From assembly GCA_027623315.1 (NCBI GenBank), contig JAQBYD010000018.1:1-59608 (forward strand): a stretch of DNA of 59,608 nt, written 5' to 3'. The notes beneath the pieces are model-generated. The model was not told the origin of the DNA. It made no database searches and saw nothing but the letters and a program-made list of their open reading frames with translations. The DNA is from Verrucomicrobiota bacterium (GTDB lineage Bacteria > Verrucomicrobiota > Kiritimatiellia > CAJWTS01). This document shows positions 7,555 to 13,878 of the stretch, in pieces. Each line of letters opens with the position of its first letter. Position 1 is the stretch's first letter. Made by a program: the position numbers and the translations under genes.

Positions 7555-8088
7555 TCACTCGTGTGCCCCGGACATCGCCAATGTCATCTTTGCGATCCGC
7601 AGAAGCAGGTCTTTGCCTTCATCGACATTCTCAGGCTCGAGGCGACCTGTCTCCTTGCAGATGTCGAGATGAGCCGCCATCTTGATGGCGGCTTGGTGCG
7701 CAATTTTCGAGAATCGGCTTTGATCTTTCGGAGAAAAACGACCGTTTCCCTCGGCCACGTTAAGGACGATGCTTGTCCCCAGCGCATCGAGACGTCTGAA
7801 GCTCGGCTTGACTAATAGCCCCGACTCGTTAACCGCAGAAAACCAACTGATTAGGTCAAGTGAGACTCGATAGACGTCGAGCGTCTCGTGATGAAAGAGT
7901 TGCGGCGCTTTCCGCTCCACACCATCGGCCAGGTAGTCCGCATGATCCTCACGAACCGTATCCGGCGACCAAGTTTTCCTCAGCTCAACCTGCATATTGA
8001 ACAGCTCAGCGAGTTCCACGGCCTTGCCACAGAACGCCAGGGACCGTCGGTATACGTGAAGTCCCTCGTGACTAAATCCGGCCGTCAT
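7555..8088 (-). CDS. Four-helix-bundle protein (S23/IVS-like), first domain shortened
   Basis: A 177-residue protein. The C-terminal part from LFHHETLDVYRVSLDLISW through TSIVLNVAEGNGRFSPKDQSRFSKIAHQAA to LLLRIAKM is a complete four-helix bundle of the 23S rRNA intervening-sequence family (TIGR02436-like; hallmarks: L-x-V-Y-x-x-S, I-V-L-N-V-A-E-G-N, A-x-x-S/A). The first 50 residues (HEGLHVYRRSLAFCGKAVEL) repeat only helix 1 of a second bundle, so an internal deletion of an original two-domain protein is likely. Start 8088 has AAGGG at about 8 nt. Family members bind nucleic acid or act as scaffolds; function here unknown. Family B arrays flank both sides. Confidence 0.75.
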   Translation of the reverse strand: MTAGFSHEGLHVYRRSLAFCGKAVELAELFNMQVELRKTWSPDTVREDHADYLADGVERKAPQLFHHETLDVYRVSLDLISWFSAVNESGLLVKPSFRRLDALGTSIVLNVAEGNGRFSPKDQSRFSKIAHQAAIKMAAHLDICKETGRLEPENVDEGKDLLLRIAKMTLAMSGAHE

Positions 8089-8113
8089 TCGAGTGCCCTT
8101 CATATCCGTCAAT

Positions 8114-8300
8114 CTTTGTCGAAAGCTTCGTCGCAAGCTTTGTCGGTGATCCGTGTATCGCTTAGCCCCCTGGATATCGCCAATGGTGGTCCCGGAACTC
8201 CACGCGGAACAGGGATCTCCGTAGACCTGCGAACACATCGGTTACCCGGGCGCCGCGCGTACTGGACAAAGCTCACGACGAAGCTTGCGACGAAGGAGGT
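8114..8300. repeat. Right hairpin array of 12-bp units (family B)
   Basis: Inverted units (CTTTGTC, GAAAGCTTCGTC, GCAAGCTTTGTC; 8114-8144) are separated by 120 bp from direct units GACAAAGCTCAC, GACGAAGCTTGC, GACGAAGGAGGT (8265-8300). The direct units are the same sequence family as 7355-7452, so four-helix-bundle gene 1 lies between two copies. The array starts 26 bp before that gene's start codon and ends 8 bp before the stop of the nucleotidyltransferase gene. No gene is supported in the 120-bp spacer. Confidence 0.83.
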
Positions 8301-8308
8301 GTAGAAGC

Positions 8309-9085
8309 TCATACGTTTCTAGTTTTTCGAAAATAGCCCGCCCAGTAATTGTAGGTATCCAGATCCTGCGGGGTTCCCCAACAGATATAGCGATCGACTT
8401 CGAAGACTTTGACTCGCAGACCCAGTTCGACCGCGAGATTCATGGCTTCGTCTACGTAGAATTCGTTCCGAATGCGTCGATCGGCCTCGATCATGGTATC
8501 GCTGCAGCGCACGAAATCTGCCCAGCGGCGAAATGTGAAGGCCCCGATCACGGCATGGTCATTCATCGGAGTATCACTGATCGGGATCTTGACCGACACA
8601 CCGGTGACGGTGTCATCGGCGCCTACGCTGACCCACCCGTACATCCGGGGATCCTGCAGGACGGCAGGATTTTGCCGAAACGTCCAGATGATCGCGTCGA
8701 CGCCCGGTTCTTCCATCACCGATTGATATGCATTTCGATCGTAGGTCATGGCATTGTCGCAGGCTCCGATCGTGACACAGGCATCCGCCGGGATCATGTC
8801 GCGGGCGAGAAGACACGTGCATGCCTGCCCTTCGGTAAGCGCGGCAACCGAGATCACATCGGCGGGATCGAACATCGTCTTCAGTTCGCGATCGATCGCG
8901 TAGTCGTCAATATGCTCCTGGCGGCACACGAAGATCCACCGATCGGCGGCAGGCAGGCATCCCGCTGCATGTGCGATCATCGGCTCTCCGTCTACCGGGA
9001 TCAGCGGCTTGGCCGTCGTGTACCCGGCATCGAGGAATCGCTGACCAGCGCCAGCCATGGGGATGAGGTTAATCTGCTCTACCAT
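8309..9085 (-). CDS. NTP transferase family sugar nucleotidyltransferase
   Basis: A 258-residue protein with the nucleotidyltransferase opening INLIPMAGAGQRF (4-16; G-x-G-x-R), then TTAKPLIPVDGEPMI with the conserved K-P sugar/phosphate-binding segment, VTIGACDNAM (C-D-N-A in place of the usual G-D), and a mixed alpha/beta end VDRYICWGTPQDL. Such enzymes couple a sugar-1-phosphate to an NTP for surface glycan synthesis; sugar and base are not deducible. ATG at 9085 is chosen over GTG 9106 because that GTG lies at the edge of the repeat array. Flanked by family B and family C arrays. Confidence 0.82.
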   Translation of the reverse strand: MVEQINLIPMAGAGQRFLDAGYTTAKPLIPVDGEPMIAHAAGCLPAADRWIFVCRQEHIDDYAIDRELKTMFDPADVISVAALTEGQACTCLLARDMIPADACVTIGACDNAMTYDRNAYQSVMEEPGVDAIIWTFRQNPAVLQDPRMYGWVSVGADDTVTGVSVKIPISDTPMNDHAVIGAFTFRRWADFVRCSDTMIEADRRIRNEFYVDEAMNLAVELGLRVKVFEVDRYICWGTPQDLDTYNYWAGYFRKTRNV

Positions 9086-9104
9086 TTCGGATTCCGTCTG
9101 TGTC

Positions 9105-9302
9105 ACTTACTCGTCCACTTACTCCTACACTTACTCCCACACTTACTCGTCCACTTACTCGTCCACTTACTCCTACACTTACTCGTCCACTTACTCCAGA
9201 CTTTGAGCTCAGATTCCGGCTCTGATGAGGTTGCCCAGTTTTGGTAGACAAGAATCCTACGGATTCGAGTAAGTGTAGGAGTAAGTGCGGGAGTAAGTGT
9301 TA
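9105..9302. repeat. Left hairpin array of 12-bp units (family C)
   Basis: Eight head-to-tail units ACTTACTCNNNC from 9105 to 9200 (last one ACTTACTCCAGA), a 66-bp spacer, then three inverted units GAGTAAGTGTAG, GAGTAAGTGCGG, GAGTAAGTGTTA (9267-9302). The spacer ends with AGAATCCTACGGATTC (9251-9266), itself a small palindrome and identical to 10261-10276 in the right copy. Both copies continue with GGATC-TGGG-like sequence. Confidence 0.93.
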
Positions 9303-9331
9303 TGGATCCTGGGGCCTCCATCGGATCAAAG

Positions 9332-10102
9332 TTACGCGTCGTCTCGAAGACTATTCTCCCAGGCAGACAACATTCTCACCACGCTTGCGATAACTGTCTT
9401 CGCTTCTCTCATCGGCTCAGGGGGCAAACCCTCCCGGGCGTGCAGGACGTCAAGTGTCGCGGCGATACGAAGCGCCGAATTGCGCGAGTACCCGATGAAC
9501 CGGCAGCGATCACGGGAGGCGAATTTGCCGTTTCCTTCGGCAATGTTCAGCACTACGGAGGTCGCCAGTTTATCCAGATCCCGCCTCATCGCGGGCTGCA
9601 AGACGGCTGCCCCAACGAAATCATCAATCCACGACACGAGATCAAGGGATCGACGGTATACCCGAAGTTCCTCATGATCGAAGTATTGACGCCGTTCACC
9701 TGAGAGGTAGCCGCCGTTCGCCTCAAGCGACTCTCTCGCGAGGAGGCGCTGCTCACTGTCGCTTCGCATTCCGATGAGCATCGACACGATCTCGACGAGC
9801 TGCTCCTTTCCGTCGCGCACATGGTCTGACGTGATGAGCCCAAGCGCTTCAAGGATGTCCAGACAGGCGGCGCACTCGAGAGAAGAGCCGTACGCCGAGT
9901 CATAAAGCTGACAGCGAGACTTTAGGGATCGCGTCCCACTCCCTTCAGCAATTGTCACGACGACGCCTGAACACGCTCGCGTACTGTGATCGCTGGCGTC
10001 TACGGCTCGAGGCAATCGATCACATAGATGCGCCCACCAAGCGACGAACGAGACGGACTTCTGGCAAACGATCAATCGCTCATGGTCGAGCTGTTGCGCC
10101 AT
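9332..10102 (-). CDS. Tandem two-domain four-helix-bundle protein (S23/IVS-like)
   Basis: A 256-residue protein made of two complete bundles. Domain 1 (about 4-112): DHERLIVCQKSVSFVAWW, ACSGVVVTIAEGSGTRSLKSR, ECAACLDILEALGLI, VSMLIGM. Domain 2 (about 138-250): FDHEELRVYRRSLDLVSWI, LATSVVLNIAEGNGKFASRDR, ALRIAATLDVLHAREGL, VVRMLSAW. Each repeats the family hallmarks V-x-x-K/R-S, I-A-E-G-x-G and S-x-x-x-A. GGAGG lies 9 nt before the ATG. Related single-domain proteins occur in 23S rRNA intervening sequences and as Avd in diversity-generating retroelements; no reverse transcriptase is nearby. Two direct copies of the family C hairpin bracket the gene. Confidence 0.85.
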   Translation of the reverse strand: MAQQLDHERLIVCQKSVSFVAWWAHLCDRLPRAVDASDHSTRACSGVVVTIAEGSGTRSLKSRCQLYDSAYGSSLECAACLDILEALGLITSDHVRDGKEQLVEIVSMLIGMRSDSEQRLLARESLEANGGYLSGERRQYFDHEELRVYRRSLDLVSWIDDFVGAAVLQPAMRRDLDKLATSVVLNIAEGNGKFASRDRCRFIGYSRNSALRIAATLDVLHAREGLPPEPMREAKTVIASVVRMLSAWENSLRDDA

Positions 10103-10160
10103 CTGCTCTCGCCTCCATTACTCACTTCACTCGCTTAGTTACTTCGCGATTCACCCGGTC

Positions 10161-10300
10161 ACTTACTCCGTCACTTACTCCTACGCTTACTCGTCCACTT
10201 ACTCCACCACTTACTCGTCCACTTACTCCAGACCTTGGACTCCCGATCAGACTCCAGTTCAGAATCCTACGGATTCGAGTAAGTGTAGGAGTAAGTGTTA
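10161..10300. repeat. Right hairpin array of 12-bp units (family C)
   Basis: Six units of the ACTTACTCNNNC type (10161-10232, last again ACTTACTCCAGA), a 44-bp spacer ending in AGAATCCTACGGATTC (10261-10276), then inverted GAGTAAGTGTAG and GAGTAAGTGTTA (10277-10300). It is in the same orientation as the copy at 9105-9302 and shares its edge units and spacer end, so the two are direct repeats around the tandem four-helix-bundle gene. Confidence 0.93.
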
Positions 10301-10325
10301 CGGATCTTGGGTCGATGAATTCCTT

Positions 10326-10940
10326 TCACTCCGCTCGCAGGGGATAGCTTCCGACCTTTTGATGCGAATCGCCGTCAATCCGCCAGAGTGAGACCTGATC
10401 CAATCTGAACTCGAATTCCGCAGGCTGCGCCAGAAGTTCGCAGAGAAACGAATCTCCCCTGGGCACCTTCAACGAGGCGATCGAGAAGTGTGGCATCCAA
10501 TGCGGCCCGACGAATGGAAAGCCATATCGATCGAGGCTCTCGCGAAACGGGCCCGCCCAATCGATCGCCTGCGCCGGATCGTTCTCCGTCTCGACGAGAA
10601 AAGGGCGCAGCGCCTCGGCGACGGCGAATTGAAGCGCCCCCAGCGAGGGCGACAGGCCAGCCTTGACCACGACCGTATGACCCCCACCAGCCATCGCGTC
10701 GTCGTAGAACGGATGCATGCCGGTTGTCTTCACGTCGAGTGCCTGGACATCTCGAAGAGCGCGCTGTAACGCGGACTCCAGATCCGCGCCCTGCTCGCAC
10801 GACGCGACGATCAGCGTCCCATGCGGTGGATGCGCACAATAGGTTTGTCCCGGCAGGCACTCCTCGACCCGTCTTTTTTCGTCCACGACGAAGTCCCGCA
10901 GCGGGCCCCCGGGTTCCATAAACACCGCGTATCGGATCAT
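10326..10940 (-). CDS. 2H phosphoesterase (2'-5' RNA ligase-like) superfamily protein
   Basis: A 204-residue protein with the two H-x-T/S motifs of the 2H fold: HGTL (40-43) and HFSI (151-154), about 110 residues apart in a bilobed alpha/beta protein. The superfamily includes RNA ligase-like proteins, cyclic phosphodiesterases and enzymes that open cyclic phosphates of small molecules. The gene overlaps the upstream nucleotidyltransferase-phosphatase gene by 4 bp (ATGA), so the three genes 13460 to 10326 are one transcription unit, and a sugar cyclic phosphate or nucleotide diester substrate is plausible. Resemblance to DUF1045-type proteins of phosphonate loci is possible. Confidence 0.75.
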   Translation of the reverse strand: MIRYAVFMEPGGPLRDFVVDEKRRVEECLPGQTYCAHPPHGTLIVASCEQGADLESALQRALRDVQALDVKTTGMHPFYDDAMAGGGHTVVVKAGLSPSLGALQFAVAEALRPFLVETENDPAQAIDWAGPFRESLDRYGFPFVGPHWMPHFSIASLKVPRGDSFLCELLAQPAEFEFRLDQVSLWRIDGDSHQKVGSYPLRAE

Positions 10941-12391
10941 GGGTTATCTTTCCAGCCCACCAGGCTGTCGGTGAGGGCGGCCTTGGCCTCTGCGCTGAAG
11001 TTGGCGACCCACTCGCCGCCATGCTGAAGAACGTCGAGTTCCAGCAGGTGCGGCACGAGCACCTTGTGCCAATCGCGCATGGGCAGCCCAAGCAGCTGCC
11101 CGCACAGACATCGAAGCACGACGTTATGCGTCACGACAACAACGCTTTCGCCGGCATCCACACGCAGCTCCCCGATGAAATCCCACAGCCGCTGTACGAC
11201 GTCCAGCGTGTTCTCGCCATCGGGGAACCGTGGATCCTTCCCAGCGGCCCACGCATCGACAACAAGCGGATACTGTGCCGCGAGCTCGTCACGCCGCAAC
11301 CCTTCGGCGGTGCCATAGTTGATCTCTTTAAGCCGCTCGTCATGGCTGATTTCGGCCGTTGGACAAAGTCCTCGCGCCGTCTGATCGGCCCTGCACTGCG
11401 GACTCGAGTAGACCCGCCCGTATGCCCCCTCCAGCGGTGTGATCGCCTCGAGGGAGGTGACGCCCGGATCACGGCCTTGCCCCAGAAACGATCCGTCGTT
11501 CAGATCTGTCTTTGCATGCCTCACAAAAACCACGCGCGGCGCACTTTCCCAGCGGCCGGTGAGCAGCTCCGACAGTTCCTGCACAAACGCCTTTACCGTG
11601 CGCACGACGTCATGCGGGTACTCGTTCCCACGCGCGAGCTTTATTGCCTTCAGCTGCTCGAAGGTGCCGACGTATGCGGCCAGTTCCGGGAGGGCCTCGC
11701 GCCAGAACTCCAGGAGGTCGTCGCCCGTGCGGAGCGTATTGTCGGCATGCTGCAGCTTCGCGTAGTTCACCACCAGGTTATGCATAATGTGATAGGCGTA
11801 TTCGCCGCGATGCATGGGGTCCAGGACTTGAGAATCGGCAGCTTCCGCGACGCCATCATCGCCGAACTCGTACCGTCGAAAACTAATCACGCCATTTTCG
11901 AGATCCTCAATGTAGTTGCTCAGCCCGCGCCGCGCGCCCAGGAAGTCACGCGGCTGAAGCCGCAGAACCGGGTAGATCTCCGCCAGGTGTGGGCCGATGT
12001 GGATCGAGTTCCGTTCCCAGTCGAAACAGGTGAACGGACTCTTGAGCACGTGGGCGCGATGTCCCGTGCGATCATAAATCATCAGGTGAACCACGGCCTG
12101 CTCATCCGTGTCGAATTTCAGCGGCCCGAAGGTGCTGTTAACGTATACGGATTTGCCGGGCAGCCCGATCTCGGAACCGTCTATCGACTCGACACAGCCC
12201 ACACATGCATCAAAGACCGTCCTCGTGAGATCCTCGCAGATCACGATCGTGTCGATGTCCGCGATCGAGCTGAGATCATCGCGCTCACAGATCGAGCCCA
12301 CCAGTGAGACCGAGATCACACCATCGATCTTGGACAATCGTCCGAGCAGCACTCGAATAATGGCCTCGCGAACCGTCTCAAATTCGCTCAT
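10937..12391 (-). CDS. Fusion of pol-beta type nucleotidyltransferase, helical region and histidine phosphatase
   Basis: A 484-residue protein. Residues 23-50 (GVISVSLVGSICERDD through SIADIDTIVI) carry the minimal NTase motif G-S (32-33) and D-x-D (45, 47). Residues 190-280 are helical and resemble the substrate-binding or HEPN-like partner of such NTases. Residues 285-484 are a phosphoglycerate-mutase-type phosphatase with VVFVRHAKTDLN (R290-H291), YSSPQCRADQTA, DERLKEINYGTAEG and VVTHNVVLRCL (second His). Start ATG 12391 lies inside the last codons of the upstream gene (14-bp overlap), arguing for coupled translation. A combined nucleotidylation and dephosphorylation of a sugar phosphate is inferred. 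Confidence 0.82.
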   Translation of the reverse strand: MSEFETVREAIIRVLLGRLSKIDGVISVSLVGSICERDDLSSIADIDTIVICEDLTRTVFDACVGCVESIDGSEIGLPGKSVYVNSTFGPLKFDTDEQAVVHLMIYDRTGHRAHVLKSPFTCFDWERNSIHIGPHLAEIYPVLRLQPRDFLGARRGLSNYIEDLENGVISFRRYEFGDDGVAEAADSQVLDPMHRGEYAYHIMHNLVVNYAKLQHADNTLRTGDDLLEFWREALPELAAYVGTFEQLKAIKLARGNEYPHDVVRTVKAFVQELSELLTGRWESAPRVVFVRHAKTDLNDGSFLGQGRDPGVTSLEAITPLEGAYGRVYSSPQCRADQTARGLCPTAEISHDERLKEINYGTAEGLRRDELAAQYPLVVDAWAAGKDPRFPDGENTLDVVQRLWDFIGELRVDAGESVVVVTHNVVLRCLCGQLLGLPMRDWHKVLVPHLLELDVLQHGGEWVANFSAEAKAALTDSLVGWKDNP

Positions 12392-13460
12392 AATTGCCTG
12401 AGGTCTGCAGGCGCAGAATCTGGCGCTGCGGATCATCAGAGTTCAACACCGTAGAACCCGAAACGACTTTCTCAACGTTCAGCAACTGCACGTTCTTCTC
12501 GGTGACGCCGCCATCGACGCAAAGCTCAAAGTGGGACCGTTCGGGCCACTGGTTGATCTCGCGAATGCGATCCAGCGCATCCATCATGAATACTTGCCCG
12601 GACTGTCCCGGGACCGGGATCGTCAGAAGCATGAGTGCGTCAAGCTTGCCCACGACGGATTTCACGGCGGCAACATCCGTGTCCATCGTGACGCACACCC
12701 CGGCCTTCTTGCCCATGCCCTGGATCCGATCGACCAGCGGCTCCAGTTCCTCGTCGATTTCGACGTGCACGAAGATCGTGTCCACGTACGGGGCCACCTC
12801 CTCGATCCACTTTGATGGCGTCTTGGACATGATATGAATATGAACGGGCTTGCGCGGCCAGTACGCCTGAACCACCTCCAGGCGGTACGCCTTGGGGTCG
12901 CTCTGGTACTCCCCGTAGGTGTCATCGATGACGTCGACGTGCACGAAGTCGGAGCACGCCCCGATTTTCTCGAAGATCCCCTTGATGTCCTCCACACCGT
13001 TGGCGTAGATCGCGACGCCGACCTGCTTATAATCAGAAAACGAGTAACGACGGTGCAGGAGGTATGCGAGAAAGAACACGCTCCCCGACACCACGAATCG
13101 CGAGAGCTCATAGCTCCATCTCAATCCGCTCAGCCAGTTGTGGACCAGGAACTGCAACCCGGCGGACCCCACGGAAATGATGACGAACAGGATCAGGGCC
13201 CGATTCCTTTTCGCGATCGGGACCTTGAAGTTGAATCGTACGTTCATCCAGTAGGCGAAGTAGATTCCCGCCGACAGGCCGAGAACGTACGCCGCAGCGG
13301 TGTGCAGGCCGACCTCCTGAAGGCCACGGAACAGAACCATTTCAAGGCAAAGGGAGAGAAACCCGAATGCCACGTAGACGAGCACAAAGCGGTATCGATA
13401 GAAGAGAAACTGGAGTCGGCTCGCCAACTCGGGATTGAGAAATGTGTGAATTGCTGTCAT
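12378..13460 (-). CDS. Fusion of GtrA-like membrane domain and ribulose-phosphate 3-epimerase-like barrel
   Basis: A 360-residue protein. Residues about 22-150 hold four hydrophobic helices in GtrA style (FVLVYVAFGFLSLCLEMVLF; YVLGLSAGIYFAYWMNVRFNF; ALILFVIISVGSAGLQFLVHNW; FVVSGSVFFLAYLLHRRYSF). From about 158 the rest is a TIM barrel with epimerase landmarks: DFVHVDVIDDTYGE for H-x-D-x-M-D-G, PVHIHIM, VDTIFVHVE, LMLLTIPVPGQSGQVF and ELCVDGGVTEKN. The metal ligands are largely kept but not perfectly (D-D for D-G), so activity may be altered. ATG 13460 has AAGG upstream. First gene of the three-gene operon; the MITE lies just upstream. Confidence 0.85.
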   Translation of the reverse strand: MTAIHTFLNPELASRLQFLFYRYRFVLVYVAFGFLSLCLEMVLFRGLQEVGLHTAAAYVLGLSAGIYFAYWMNVRFNFKVPIAKRNRALILFVIISVGSAGLQFLVHNWLSGLRWSYELSRFVVSGSVFFLAYLLHRRYSFSDYKQVGVAIYANGVEDIKGIFEKIGACSDFVHVDVIDDTYGEYQSDPKAYRLEVVQAYWPRKPVHIHIMSKTPSKWIEEVAPYVDTIFVHVEIDEELEPLVDRIQGMGKKAGVCVTMDTDVAAVKSVVGKLDALMLLTIPVPGQSGQVFMMDALDRIREINQWPERSHFELCVDGGVTEKNVQLLNVEKVVSGSTVLNSDDPQRQILRLQTSGNYERI

Positions 13461-13510
13461 CGAAAGCCTTCTATACCCTCGAGCTACGAACACGGTGAGA
13501 GAAGCAAGAG

Positions 13511-13695
13511 TCTAGCCCGGATATCTCACACTTTTCCTACTACGAACACGGATAGCTCCGTCAGGCTTGATCGAAACAGGGCTTCGCCAATTCACAGTAT
13601 CTCCATACAGTTTCATCGGCAAAGCCCTGTTTCGATCAAGCCTGACGGGCTCTTCGCGCTCTCGCTACGAAAAAGTGTGAGATGTCCGGGCTAGA
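13511..13695. mobile_element. MITE-like 185-bp palindromic element
   Basis: The ends are TCTAGCCCGG (13511-13520) and CCGGGCTAGA (13686-13695), exact inverses. Inside, CCGTCAGGCTTGATCGAAAC followed by AGGGCTT (13559-13585) is exactly inverted near 13621-13648. A short loop with GTATCTCCATAC separates the arms. It carries no gene. The outer sequence GATATCTCACAC / GTGTGAGATGTC is like IS1380-family ends, so it is probably a non-autonomous derivative of such an IS. A half copy lies at 4199-4310. The remaining gaps 13461-13510 and 13696-13878 show no gene, only the smc leader. Confidence 0.83.
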
Positions 13696-13832
13696 TGATA
13701 AGGAAACCCCTTGTCATTGAAAGCCGTTATTCGGACTCAAAATCTATATATTGTGGTTGCGAGCGTTCGAATACACATGATATTGTGTTTTTCGATTTCG
13801 TAGACCGTGTGGATCTGCACTGGATAGCCATA

Positions 13833-13853
13833 CGGCCGGGAGCCGCCCGGCCG
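13833..13853 (+). other. GC hairpin in the smc leader
   Basis: CGGCCGGG (13833-13840) and CCCGGCCG (13846-13853) can form an 8-bp stem with a 5-nt loop, 25 bp before the smc start. No T run follows in the forward direction, so it is more likely a leader structure or residual terminator than an active forward terminator. Confidence 0.5.
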
Positions 13854-13878
13854 CAATAAACTTGTCGAGAGGAATACC

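Noticed and set aside
9105-9302. Possible CRISPR array
   Set aside because: Units are 12 bp, directly adjacent and imperfect, with no unique spacers between them and no cas genes nearby.
9069-9321. Short frames with repeating Val-Gly-Val-Ser or Thr-Pro-Thr-Leu across the arrays
   Set aside because: They result from 12-bp periodicity, which keeps a frame open; no start signal or conserved protein.
7555-10102. Four-helix-bundle genes as Avd of a diversity-generating retroelement
   Set aside because: No reverse transcriptase, template repeat or C-type lectin target is present in the window.
11021-12307. Open frame of over 400 codons opposite the NTase-phosphatase gene
   Set aside because: No motif, and the minus-strand frame has both catalytic domains plus overlaps with neighbours.
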